Shown in pieces: positions 8,600-16,116 of a DNA stretch of 64,000 nt. Below the pieces are notes generated by a model. That model saw nothing but the letters and a program-made list of their open reading frames with translations, had not been told where the DNA came from and did no database searches. The position numbers and the translations under genes were made by a program. Every line of letters starts with the position of its first letter. Position 1 is the stretch's first letter. Source of the stretch: Megamonas funiformis (GTDB lineage: Bacteria > Bacillota > Negativicutes > Selenomonadales > Selenomonadaceae); the NCBI RefSeq assembly GCF_010669225.1, contig NZ_CP048627.1, positions 1,253,292 through 1,317,291 on the forward strand. Direction: 5' to 3'.

Positions 8600-8703
8600 A
8601 AAAATTAGTTTTTATAAAGCCTTGAAATATAAGGATTTATTTCTAATTTGGACTCATTTATAATGGATTATTTTTATGTTAAATTTTTAGGAGGAATTTT
8701 TTT

Positions 8704-10710
8704 ATGGCACACCGTAAGACTAAACAACATACTGTAAATGTTGTAAAAGCTCAATTTTGTGCACCAGAAAACATATCATATTTGGATTTATTTGAAGGAT
8801 TTAATGAATTATATACTATAAATATAGCTACTAATATAGATTTCTTAGCTAATCTTTTAGAATTATTCACCAAAGTAGAGATTATTTTTGGCAATCTTGC
8901 ACTTGTACCATCTACTTTAGAAAATACATTCGCTATGCAAAGAAATACTTTGCAGGAATTATATAAAACAGAACATTATACTAATTTTAAAGAAAAATAT
9001 GCTCAAGGCAATTTAAATATATATTTGGCAGATGCGCCATTATATCCTGAAAAATTATTTTGCTTGAAAAATACACAGACAGGAGCGACTAGAGTAATTT
9101 TAGGCAGTAATAATCTTGACCAATTACCAACTAATAGTGATCGCAATCAAGCTTTAGTTTATTTTGATGATGAAAATGCTTTTAATTATTATATGAACAT
9201 ATATAATGATTTTAAACAGAATAATAGCGAAATAGTAAATGAAAATGCATGGGAAATAACGTATGAAGATACTCAAATGCTCGAAAATTTACCTATTTTG
9301 CATAAAGCTAAACAAGATAGCGAACATGTCTATCCAGCAGTTAGCAAGACAACTATCGTAAAAACAGCAGAATATATCTCAGATATCGAGCGTTTAGCGA
9401 AGGATTTTGTAGATATTCCTAAGGCAGACCGCAAAGGACAGGCTAAAATCACAAACGATAAGATAGATACTATTAAGCGCAAAACATTAGAAAATATTCA
9501 AGTTCGCCGTGCTAAATTTGAAAAATTTATGCCACAATTAGTTATTGAACCAGAACGCAATCGTGCTTTTTATAATGAACGTGAATTTAATTTCCGTCCT
9601 TATCGTGGTGATGTAAAACGTGATGCTGAAACTTATTTACAATATATGGAAGGATTTAATACTGCAGTACCAGCTAAAAATATTGAACCTTTAAAATTTG
9701 AGTATTTTAAATTGATGTCATGGTGCTTTTTATCTCCATTTTTAGCACGTGTGCGTACTACAATTAGAGAAGCTACTGTAACTGATGAAGTATTTACATA
9801 TCCGATAGTAGCTTTATTATGTGGTCAGTCAAATGCAGGAAAAACAATCTATGCTTCTTTATTAATGAAAATGATGACTGATTCTGCTTTGTATAAGGCT
9901 TTTGGTCAAAATAACTTCACGAAGACACGCATTGATTCACTTCTCTGTGATATAAAAGGTTTACCTATATTAATTGATGATATCACTCAAACTCAATTTA
10001 CTAATAACAGTGGAAATATCATTAAACAAGAAGAACGCATCATTCGCGAAACTAAACCAGAAAATTTAAATTATTATTCAGCTATTTTACTCACAGCTAA
10101 TAAAGATTTAAATAGCTTAAAAAATGAGCTTACTAAACGTATGGTCGTTTTCCATGTAAACGCTAGCTGGAACAACGAATTTACACGTCAACAAAAAAGT
10201 CCATGCTCTGAATTAATTCAAAAGATGAGAAACAATTTTTATAGTGCATATCTGGCAAAAATCATTCCTCATATTAATTTATATTTAAGCCAAATCAATG
10301 ATTTAGGCTCTAGTAGCATAGATTTATATAATATAAGCTCTGAAGTAATAATATCTATCTTTAAAGAATGTGGTTTAGATGTTCCTAGTTATATGCGACC
10401 ACTTACTATGAAAGATTATTTTGATAGTAGGGCTGTAAATGAAATCATGATTAAATTCTTCCAAAGACAGTATCGCTTAAATCGTGATTTCTTTGAAGTT
10501 AATAAGAAAAATAATCAATTAATCTTTGAAGATAAAAGTTTATCTTCTGTAGGTAAGATGACTCCTATGCGCATTGCTGAATCACTTCCACCTGAATTGG
10601 AAGCAGATGTGGTCGGCGATAAAGTGATCATGCGATTGGATAGTGCAACTAAATTCTTTAGCACAGAATTCAAAGAACAAGGTCTTTTAAATAAATTATT
10701 TGGTAGATAA
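8704..10710 (+). CDS. PLD-like domain fused to a P-loop ATPase, function unknown
   Basis: A 668-residue protein with two recognisable parts. Residues about 25-175 resemble a phospholipase D-superfamily domain of the type found with DNA-acting enzymes, but the HxK-D motif is changed: PEK near 113-115, Asn where Asp is expected, with the later GSNN (134-137) kept, so catalysis is doubtful. Residues about 340-560 hold a P-loop ATPase: Walker A GQSNAGKT (374-381), Walker B LPILIDDI (420-427), a sensor-like LLTANKD near 464 and an Arg in TKRM near 479. The order suggests a AAA+/SF3-like motor. It stands alone, with its own promoter, convergent with an integrase. A defence or mobile-element DNA-processing role is inference only. 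Confidence 0.6.
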   Translation: MAHRKTKQHTVNVVKAQFCAPENISYLDLFEGFNELYTINIATNIDFLANLLELFTKVEIIFGNLALVPSTLENTFAMQRNTLQELYKTEHYTNFKEKYAQGNLNIYLADAPLYPEKLFCLKNTQTGATRVILGSNNLDQLPTNSDRNQALVYFDDENAFNYYMNIYNDFKQNNSEIVNENAWEITYEDTQMLENLPILHKAKQDSEHVYPAVSKTTIVKTAEYISDIERLAKDFVDIPKADRKGQAKITNDKIDTIKRKTLENIQVRRAKFEKFMPQLVIEPERNRAFYNEREFNFRPYRGDVKRDAETYLQYMEGFNTAVPAKNIEPLKFEYFKLMSWCFLSPFLARVRTTIREATVTDEVFTYPIVALLCGQSNAGKTIYASLLMKMMTDSALYKAFGQNNFTKTRIDSLLCDIKGLPILIDDITQTQFTNNSGNIIKQEERIIRETKPENLNYYSAILLTANKDLNSLKNELTKRMVVFHVNASWNNEFTRQQKSPCSELIQKMRNNFYSAYLAKIIPHINLYLSQINDLGSSSIDLYNISSEVIISIFKECGLDVPSYMRPLTMKDYFDSRAVNEIMIKFFQRQYRLNRDFFEVNKKNNQLIFEDKSLSSVGKMTPMRIAESLPPELEADVVGDKVIMRLDSATKFFSTEFKEQGLLNKLFGR

Positions 10711-10733
10711 ATTAATAACAAATTAATAAAAAT

Positions 10734-10768
10734 AAAAAAGCACACATTTATTTGTGTGCCTTTTTTTT
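10734..10768. terminator. Bidirectional intrinsic terminator
   Basis: GCACACA (10740-10746) pairs with TGTGTGC (10753-10759), with A-rich and T-rich flanks. It separates the convergent ATPase and integrase genes and overlaps the integrase stop codon. Confidence 0.85.
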
Positions 10769-11782
10769 ATCTTCAGTAGTTATGTTTTCATTTAAATTAA
10801 TGCCAGTAGTATAACGTTTATCCATTTTATTATAGATGTGAGCATATTTACTAGTTATATTAACATTGCTATGACGTAAAACTTGCTTTACTATTTGTAA
10901 ATCTTTTGTATCTTTATAAAGTAAAGTACCACATGTATGGCGGAGCATATGACAGCTTATACCTTCTTTTTTTAATCCTGCTTTAGTCAGCCATTTATCT
11001 ACATTATAGCGAATACCTCGTCTATCCATTCTTTTTCCTTTCACTTGATTAGTCAAAGTTGTAAATACTGGCTCTCCAAATTCATCAATAAAGGCAAAAT
11101 CAAATGGTCGTATTTTTAAATATGCTTGTAATAGAAATAAAACATCATCACGAGGATAAATAAAATCATTATGCCCTTTACCATGAATATATATTGTCTT
11201 CATCTCCCAATTTATATCATTAACAGACATGCGATGAACTTCCACTGTTCTCAATCCTTCTAATGCCATAAGCATAATGATGATTTTATCTCTTAAATAT
11301 TCAATATGTTTTTCATCGTAATCAGGTATAATATTTAATAAATCTCGTAGTTGTTCTAATGTAAGAAATTTCATAGGAGAGATTTCACTTGCTTCATGTA
11401 TTTTTACACCTACATCTTTAGCAGGGCTATTTTCTATTAATTTTAATTTTACAGCAATATTATAGAATTGTTTTATCGCATTTAGCTTTACCTTAATACT
11501 ACCTTTTTTCATATTCATTTTTATTAAAAAATCTCGATAGTACATAAATTGATATTCTGTTATCTTTAATGGATGCACTTTATTTGTCAAACACCATTTT
11601 ATATAACTATCAATAGCAGAACAATAACTTCTTAAAGTGTCTTCTGATGGTTCACCTTGAGAAAGATATCGTTTCAATAAAGTTTTATAATTCAATAATA
11701 AAGTATTTTCATTTATCTCTTCTTGTCGTAAATAATCTTTTACTAAAAAATCATTGTCATCTATTTTTATTAAATTTGCCAA
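10748..11782 (-). CDS. Tyrosine recombinase/integrase
   Basis: A phage-type integrase of about 344 residues. The N-terminal SAM-like core-binding domain covers roughly residues 30-125. The catalytic domain shows the Arg in EGLRTVEVHR, HMLRHTCG (HxxR), HSNVN and a tyrosine in SKYAHIYN. I place the start at TTG 11782 because AGGAG (11791-11795) sits eight bases upstream; the frame extends to 11812 without a better site. It should catalyse excision and integration of the surrounding island. An extremely AT-rich region with a large palindrome lies directly upstream. Confidence 0.88.
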   Translation of the reverse strand: MANLIKIDDNDFLVKDYLRQEEINENTLLLNYKTLLKRYLSQGEPSEDTLRSYCSAIDSYIKWCLTNKVHPLKITEYQFMYYRDFLIKMNMKKGSIKVKLNAIKQFYNIAVKLKLIENSPAKDVGVKIHEASEISPMKFLTLEQLRDLLNIIPDYDEKHIEYLRDKIIIMLMALEGLRTVEVHRMSVNDINWEMKTIYIHGKGHNDFIYPRDDVLFLLQAYLKIRPFDFAFIDEFGEPVFTTLTNQVKGKRMDRRGIRYNVDKWLTKAGLKKEGISCHMLRHTCGTLLYKDTKDLQIVKQVLRHSNVNITSKYAHIYNKMDKRYTTGINLNENITTEDKKKAHK

Positions 11783-11812
11783 AAATCTCACTCCTATTTT
11801 AAAATAAAACAA

Positions 11813-12428
11813 AATTATCTATTATATATTAATTTACCTATTTAATATAAATAATAATGAATATTGATTTAAAATAATTTTTATTATATATAAATTATTA
11901 TCTTTATATAGTTATCTATTTTATATTTATAATTTATTAATTTTAAATATTTATAAAAATTATTTATTATAATTATAGCAGTTTTGAGCGTTTTATTTTT
12001 CGTTTTAATATAAATCCATGTAAAATAAAATAAAACCTCTTAAAATCGATTTTAAATAAAATTTTTATATATGATAAATTTATTTTTTCAAAAATAAGCT
12101 TTTCCTTTAAATCAACTTCCTATTTTTTATGAAATAGGAAGTTAATTTAATTATATCATCAATTTATATAATTAGTAAATAATAACAAATAAAATCCGTT
12201 AATAATATATTTAATTTTCTGTATATTTTATTTTTAACTTATTAATAATAATTATTTAATTAATATATTTATCTAAAACATAAAAATGATGTTTAAATAA
12301 CAGTTATTAAAATTTAATTATTATTGATTTTAAATATATAATAAATTTATGTATTATATAGGATATACCTATATAAAAATAGAGGTAATATTTTATATAA
12401 TAAACAAATATGATAAAATATTTATGAG
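11813..12428. other. Extremely AT-rich intergenic region
   Basis: About 600 bp with no credible gene. Several 60-base stretches contain only three or four G or C, much lower than the flanking genes. It holds one long imperfect palindrome (12107-12150, separate entry). Such DNA is typical of integrase arm/attachment regions or of decayed mobile-element ends, but nothing here decides between these. Confidence 0.6.
12107..12150. repeat. 44-bp imperfect palindrome in AT-rich region
   Basis: Arms 12114-12125 and 12132-12143 are a 12-bp perfect inverted repeat (AACTTCCTATTT) around a six-base loop. Beyond one C/A mismatch six further base pairs extend it to 12107 and 12150. It carries most of the G/C in its surroundings. 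No T run follows on the plus strand, so it is not a typical terminator. Confidence 0.75.
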
Positions 12429-12437
12429 GTGATTATT

Positions 12438-12704
12438 ATGGCAAAACGCCCTAAAATAAAAATAACATTAATCGATAGAAAAGGACCTTGCGGTTGTCAT
12501 CGCGGTCATAAGATAGGTGATAGTTTTGATTTTGATACACAACGTGGCGAATTATGCCCTATGGCGATGCATGTAGCATTTCCTTATATTGATATCTTAA
12601 GATATGGTGGTTCTATACCTAATCAACCAAAAGGCACAGCTGTATTTTGTTGCCCAGACGTAGATACCATAAACGTCTTTAGAATAGAGAAGGAAGATAT
12701 TTAA
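12438..12704 (+). CDS. TIGR04076 family protein
   Basis: An 88-residue protein starting MAKRPKIKITLID with the family signature GPCGCHRGHKIGDSF, then CPMAMHVAFPYI and a Gly/Pro-rich PNQPKGTAVFCCPD. The conserved Cys and His residues suggest metal or cluster binding; no function is established for the family. The ATG at 12438 is preferred over the in-frame GTG at 12429, which lies inside the GAGGTG ribosome-binding site. It is one of the few intact genes in the island. Confidence 0.8.
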   Translation: MAKRPKIKITLIDRKGPCGCHRGHKIGDSFDFDTQRGELCPMAMHVAFPYIDILRYGGSIPNQPKGTAVFCCPDVDTINVFRIEKEDI

Positions 12705-12797
12705 TTTATATATTTTATTTTCATTAAATAAAAATGCTTAATATTACACACATTATATAAATTGATTATTTTTTATTAATGTATTAATATATTTTTT

Positions 12798-12826
12798 ATG
12801 GCACTTATATGACACTAAAATGGCAC
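12798..12826. repeat. Three 11-bp-spaced ATGrCAC iterons
   Basis: ATGGCAC (12798-12804), ATGACAC (12809-12815) and ATGGCAC (12820-12826) recur at exactly 11-bp intervals, about one helical turn. The arrangement suggests a protein-binding array, for example integrase arm sites or a regulator operator. Confidence 0.6.
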
Positions 12827-12830
12827 CGCA

Positions 12831-12865
12831 TAACTTATTACTTTGTAGTAATAAGTTATTTTTTT
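12831..12865 (+). terminator. Intrinsic terminator
   Basis: TAACTTATTACT (12831-12842) pairs with AGTAATAAGTTA (12847-12858), four-base loop, followed by a T run on the plus strand. It probably ends the TIGR04076 transcript and overlaps the end of the capsid remnant on the other strand. Confidence 0.8.
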
Positions 12866-13103
12866 ATAGATTTTTCAATTTCATCAAGAATTTTATTATT
12901 AGCACTATCTATAAGAGCTAGGAATCCTGTATTTCTAGCTCTTACCCATTCACTAGTAGTTGTAGAGATTTCTTTTTCTTCTTCGTTAAGTCTCTAACTG
13001 CTTTTTCAAGTTCATCAAAATTTAAATTTTTATTTGTTTCATCAGCTAATAAAGAACGAATTTCTTCTTTTCTTTGTAAAATTTCTTCTAATCGTTTATT
13101 CGT
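12856..13103 (-). pseudogene. Remnant of HK97-type phage major capsid protein (N-terminal delta domain)
   Basis: Read on the minus strand from 13103 the frame gives NKRLEEILQRKEEIRSLLAD and continues to NFDELEKAVRDL, a coiled-coil stretch like the N-terminal delta domain of HK97-family capsids. The expected ATG is ACG (13103-13101), although an AGGA site is correctly placed. One base appears lost near 12988-12985: shifting frame there continues as EEEKEISTTTSEWVRAR and ends at 12856. The bulk of a capsid gene (about 300 residues) is absent. The lost start, frameshift and truncation mark it as decayed. Confidence 0.6.
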
Positions 13104-13140
13104 TGTATTTTCCTTTCTAAATATCTTAAAAATGGGTACA

Positions 13141-13169
13141 AAAAAGCACCTTCTTAGGTGCTTAACTAA
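13141..13169 (-). terminator. Minus-strand intrinsic terminator
   Basis: AAGCACCT (13144-13151) and AGGTGCTT (13156-13163) form an 8-bp stem with a four-base loop; on the minus strand it is followed by a T run. It isolates the toxin locus from the capsid remnant and partly overlaps the -35 side of the toxin promoter. Confidence 0.75.
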
Positions 13170-13177
13170 TAAATTTA

Positions 13178-13216
13178 TGTTATACTATTTTCGTTACTCA
13201 ACTCCAATCTGGTAAC
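13178..13216 (+). promoter_or_regulatory. Toxin mRNA promoter and 5' hairpin
   Basis: TGTTATACT (13178-13186) is an extended -10 box; the -35 is weak. Transcription should begin near 13193, where GTTAC (13193-13197) and GTAAC (13212-13216) form a hairpin at the very 5' end of the message, just ahead of the AGGAGG site. In pAD1 par the toxin RNA likewise has a 5' helix limiting its translation. Confidence 0.65.
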
Positions 13217-13225
13217 AGAGAGGAG

Positions 13226-13247
13226 GTGCATATAATGAACTTCACTG
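13226..13247 (+). repeat. Direct repeat copy a, covering the toxin ribosome-binding and start region
   Basis: This 22-base segment runs from the end of the AGGAGG site through the toxin ATG to codon 5. It recurs at 13395-13417 with a single extra T. Because the second copy is transcribed from the opposite strand, the two transcripts are complementary here. Confidence 0.85.
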
Positions 13248-13324
13248 ATATTGTTGTGCTTATTATGGTAAATGTAATCTCTTATTTCATTTACAAATGG
13301 ATAGATAAGCACTTTTTTGAGTAA
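13235..13324 (+). CDS. Small hydrophobic peptide, putative Fst-like type I toxin
   Basis: A 29-residue ORF with an excellent ribosome-binding site (AGGAGG, 13221-13226, eight bases before ATG). The peptide is MNFTDIVVLIMVNV followed by ISYFIYKWIDKHFFE: one transmembrane helix, then a charged tail with a KWID motif. Fst/Ldr-family toxins are small membrane peptides with a hydrophobic helix and a charged tail around a Trp. Its surroundings (convergent antisense RNA, direct repeats, shared terminator) match the par type I design. It is too short for usual gene callers. The family match is by architecture and general character, not by detailed alignment. Confidence 0.72.
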   Translation: MNFTDIVVLIMVNVISYFIYKWIDKHFFE

Positions 13325-13359
13325 CTATCCTAACGCTCCAGCATTAGCGTAATAATGTA

Positions 13360-13394
13360 AAAACCCTTAGGAACTACCACTTCCTAAGGGTTTT
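13360..13394. terminator. Bidirectional terminator shared by toxin mRNA and antisense RNA
   Basis: AAAACCCTTAGGAA (13360-13373) and TTCCTAAGGGTTTT (13381-13394) form a 14-bp perfect stem with a seven-base loop. Both convergent transcripts end here, so their terminator loops are mutually complementary, as in par systems. Confidence 0.9.
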
Positions 13395-13417
13395 GTGCAT
13401 TATAATGAACTTCACTG
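13395..13417 (-). repeat. Direct repeat copy b, antisense-coding
   Basis: The 23-base second copy of the toxin start region, with one T inserted relative to 13226-13247. It lies within the antisense RNA and gives the antitoxin its pairing sequence. Confidence 0.85.
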
Positions 13418-13428
13418 TTTCTATATTT

Positions 13429-13456
13429 AGTATAGCATATCTTGTGATTTTTGCAA
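13429..13456 (-). promoter_or_regulatory. Promoter of the antisense RNA
   Basis: TTGCAA (-35), a 16-bp spacer, and TATACT preceded by TGC (-10). It is stronger than the toxin promoter, as expected where the antitoxin RNA is made in excess. Confidence 0.7.
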
Positions 13457-13486
13457 TATAAAACACAAAACCCTTTTATAAATACG

Positions 13487-13868
13487 TCATAAGCAATAAT
13501 CTTTTTCTTCTTTGCTTTTTTGTAAATCTTTTTCTAGGTCCACAAAATATTCTTTACTTCGTGCCTGTATAGATGTTCCGTCATATGCTGGAAAATCTAT
13601 AACCGCCACATCATAAATTTTATCAAAAGCAGTTATTGTACGTGTATAAATCTTATTTTCTTTATCAACTTCAGTTCGCTCACTTTTTACAGTAAAAGCA
13701 AAACTCATCTTGTTTACATCACCACGTTTAATAAGTTTATATACATCTGTACCATTGTTAGTACCAATAATATCAAGACTAATTCTAAGACCTTTATCAT
13801 TAGTATTCATAGTTAATGTAATTATTACTTGCCCTAGCAAGTAGAATTGTCGCACTTGGATTGACAAT
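13487..13868 (-). pseudogene. Remnant of HK97-type prohead protease (peptidase S78)
   Basis: The main frame contains LIKRGDVNKMSFAFTVK, whose Ser matches the catalytic Ser of prohead proteases, then RTITAFDKIYDVAVIDFPAY, the family's C-terminal signature. Upstream, another frame reads NPSATILLARASNN, which should join TLTMNTNDKGL; an extra T near 13818-13825 breaks the frame. The N-terminal half, including the expected catalytic His region, is missing. The order protease then capsid is that of tailed-phage head modules, so this is a decayed prophage piece. The toxin locus now separates it from the capsid remnant. Confidence 0.75.
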
Positions 13869-13999
13869 TCATTATTAATAAAAAATATTCTCATCTAACT
13901 TAATTATATATTGACAAAATAATATTTATCCCTATATAATTAAACTAGATAAATATAAAAATATAATAGTAACAAACTACATTAATCCCTAAAATACTT

Positions 14000-14036
14000 G
14001 CTTCTACTGACCGCTTTTGTAGAAGCTTTATTTTTT
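14000..14036 (+). terminator. Intrinsic terminator
   Basis: GCTTCTAC (14000-14007) pairs with GTAGAAGC (14019-14026), followed by T-rich sequence. No intact plus-strand gene precedes it, so it may be a phage leftover. Apart from this and the next terminator I see nothing in 13895-14098. Confidence 0.65.
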
Positions 14037-14044
14037 ATCTAAAT

Positions 14045-14084
14045 AAAAAAAGATAGACAGAAAATCTTCTGTCTATCTTTTTTT
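14045..14084. terminator. Intrinsic terminator of the fuc operon
   Basis: AGATAGACAGAA (14051-14062) pairs with TTCTGTCTATCT (14067-14078), four-base loop, A and T runs on both sides. It lies just after the kinase-like gene ending the fucose operon. Confidence 0.85.
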
Positions 14085-14098
14085 CTTTATTGAGGGAT

Positions 14099-14695
14099 TT
14101 ATTTTTTATTGATATATTCAATAATTACATCTGCAATATCTTCAAGGGATTTATGGCTAGTATTAACACTTAAATCATAATTTTTAGGATTTCCCCATTC
14201 TTTGCCTGTATAATAAGCATAATACTCAGCTCTTTTAGCATCTTCTTGATTTAATTCAATAACAGATTTTCCATCATATACTGTTCTACCGCGTTCTTCA
14301 CGATATTCATCATTTGCACAAACAAACACAGAACATACATTTTCATTGCCTTGTAAAACAGCATCTGCACATCTACCAAGAATAATGCAATTACCATCTT
14401 TAGCTAAACGGCGAATAATTTCAGATTCTTGTTCAAACATTTTATGGTTCATTGGTTTAGCACCGCTCATACCAAAAATGTAAAATGGCATGAATTTAAG
14501 AGAAAGTGGTGGCACATTATCTTCAAATTCTTTTAATTGACTTTCACTCATGCCACTAATACCTAATTGAGCAGCAGCCATATGCACGATTTGTCTATCA
14601 TATAATTTATAACCTAATTTTTCAGCTAAAATATTTGCGAGTTCACGACCGCCACTACCATATTGACGACTGATTGCTATAACATTATTTTTCAC
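14099..14695 (-). CDS. Cytidylate kinase-like family protein
   Basis: About 198 residues from the GTG at 14695 (GAGGG site upstream; a TTG at 14713 extends the frame but overlaps that site). The opening NNVIAISRQYGSGGRELA has the P-loop of the cytidylate kinase-like family, followed by KLGYKLYDRQI and the lid-region pattern CIILGRCADAVL. True Cmk enzymes phosphorylate CMP, but these relatives are more divergent and often sit beside transporter genes; their substrate is unknown. Here it follows fucP by about 30 bp, apparently as the last gene of the fucose operon. Confidence 0.82.
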   Translation of the reverse strand: MKNNVIAISRQYGSGGRELANILAEKLGYKLYDRQIVHMAAAQLGISGMSESQLKEFEDNVPPLSLKFMPFYIFGMSGAKPMNHKMFEQESEIIRRLAKDGNCIILGRCADAVLQGNENVCSVFVCANDEYREERGRTVYDGKSVIELNQEDAKRAEYYAYYTGKEWGNPKNYDLSVNTSHKSLEDIADVIIEYINKK

Positions 14696-14726
14696 AAAAA
14701 GACCCTCTTTCAAAATTATTTATTAA

Positions 14727-16070
14727 TTAATCATTTGTTTTGCGGAAAGCTAAAGAATATCCTAAAACAACTGCAAAACATACTACAGGTAAATAGAATG
14801 CTGTTCTAATAGCTGCTTCTGCTGTGGAGAAACCACTAACCATGAAGCTTAATGCACTAGAGTCAACTAACCAGCCCATGATAGGAGTGATTATTGCACC
14901 ACCTAAGATAGCCATGATTAAACCTGCTGCACCGAATTTTACTTCAGCACCAAGACCACGAAGAGCAATACCATAAATTGTTGGGAACATTAAGCTCATG
15001 CAACCAGAAATTGCAATTAAGCAATATACAGATACAGATGTTGGTAAATAAATTGTACCAAGGCAACATAAGATACCGCCTAAAGCGAAAATTGCCATCA
15101 TTTTTGCAGGAACAAAGTATTTCATTAAATATGTGCAGAGCCATCTGCAAGCGATAAATAATACCATTGCGTAAATATAGTAGTTAACAGCGTCAGCTTC
15201 AATGATATTTTTTGTAGCCATGATATATTTAATAGTCCATGTCCAAACTGCGATTTGTACACCTACATAGAAGAACTGAGTGATAACGCCCCAATAATAA
15301 CGAGGATTTTGTAATAATTTACCAAATGCTTGAGGAACAGTCATTGCTACACGACCATCTTTATCATTTAATTTACTTCTAAAGAAGATAACCCAAATGA
15401 TGAATGCAATTAAGATTAAGCCAACATAAGGAACACATACCCAGAAAAGTTCTGTATCTCTGATAGCGGAAAGTTCAGCAGGGGACATAGCTAGTCTATC
15501 ATCTAAATCAGCAGGATTCAAGTTTGCTAAGATAATATATTTTGCTAAGAATAAGCCAGCCATTGAACCTACAGGGTTGAATGCTTGAGCGAAATTCAAT
15601 CTGCGAACGCTTGTTTCTTGTGCACCTAAAGATAATACGAATGGATTACATGTTGTTTCTAATACGGATAAACCACCAGCTAAGATAAAGATTGATACTA
15701 AGAATAAATTATAACTTTGCAAAATAGCAGCTGGGATATAACCAAATGCACCTATCATATAGAAACCAAGACCTACTAAAACACCAACACGATAGGAATA
15801 TTTTTTAATGATAAATGCTGCTGGCATAGCGAGTACAGCATATGCACCATAGAAAGCAACTTGTACTAAAGAAGAGTCAACTGCTTTAATCATAAAGATT
15901 TTAGCAAATGAAGGAACTAAGTTATCTGTCATATTGTTTAATAAGCCCCAAAGAGCAAAACAAGATACTAGTAAGAAGAAATAAATTCTATATTGGGCAG
16001 GAACTACTGGTATACTGCTGCTATTATTTGCAACATTTTTTTCACTTAATGTATTTGCATTATTTTCCAT
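14727..16070 (-). CDS. fucP: L-fucose:H+ symporter FucP
   Basis: A 447-residue major-facilitator protein with about 12 helices. NNMTDNLVPSFAKIF after the first helix and LETTCNPFVLSLGA with NFAQAFNPVGSMAG are the conserved fucose-permease features; the NPFV and FAQAFNP blocks belong to the FHS/FucP family. It imports L-fucose, and probably related sugars, using the proton gradient. It follows fucU by 46 bp in the kinase-fucU-fucP operon, whose substrate assignment it supports. Confidence 0.93.
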   Translation of the reverse strand: MENNANTLSEKNVANNSSSIPVVPAQYRIYFFLLVSCFALWGLLNNMTDNLVPSFAKIFMIKAVDSSLVQVAFYGAYAVLAMPAAFIIKKYSYRVGVLVGLGFYMIGAFGYIPAAILQSYNLFLVSIFILAGGLSVLETTCNPFVLSLGAQETSVRRLNFAQAFNPVGSMAGLFLAKYIILANLNPADLDDRLAMSPAELSAIRDTELFWVCVPYVGLILIAFIIWVIFFRSKLNDKDGRVAMTVPQAFGKLLQNPRYYWGVITQFFYVGVQIAVWTWTIKYIMATKNIIEADAVNYYIYAMVLFIACRWLCTYLMKYFVPAKMMAIFALGGILCCLGTIYLPTSVSVYCLIAISGCMSLMFPTIYGIALRGLGAEVKFGAAGLIMAILGGAIITPIMGWLVDSSALSFMVSGFSTAEAAIRTAFYLPVVCFAVVLGYSLAFRKTND

Positions 16071-16116
16071 GATAAAACCTCTCTTAAATATTTATACACG
16101 AACAAAAATCACATAA

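Larger units (their letters stand above)
13355..13422 (-). ncRNA. Putative antisense antitoxin RNA (RNA II-like)
   Basis: On the minus strand, TTGCAA (13456-13451), a 16-bp spacer and TGCTATACT (-10 at 13434-13429) form a good promoter starting RNA near 13422. The first bases include the 23-base complement of the toxin start region (13417-13395), followed by the 14-bp terminator stem (13394-13360). The predicted length is about 65-70 nt, close to the pAD1 par antitoxin RNA. It should bind the toxin mRNA and block ribosome entry. Confidence 0.7.

Noticed and set aside
8388-8703. Small gene between the amidase and the ATPase
   Set aside because: No ORF with a ribosome-binding site; the stretch is accounted for by two divergent promoters and a leader.
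11813-12428. CRISPR array or tandem repeats in the AT-rich region
   Set aside because: No regularly spaced repeat-spacer units; only one palindrome.
12809-12997. 62-residue plus-strand ORF with a hydrophobic start
   Set aside because: It runs through the iterons and terminator and antisense to the capsid remnant, has no ribosome-binding site, and its composition reflects the opposite strand.
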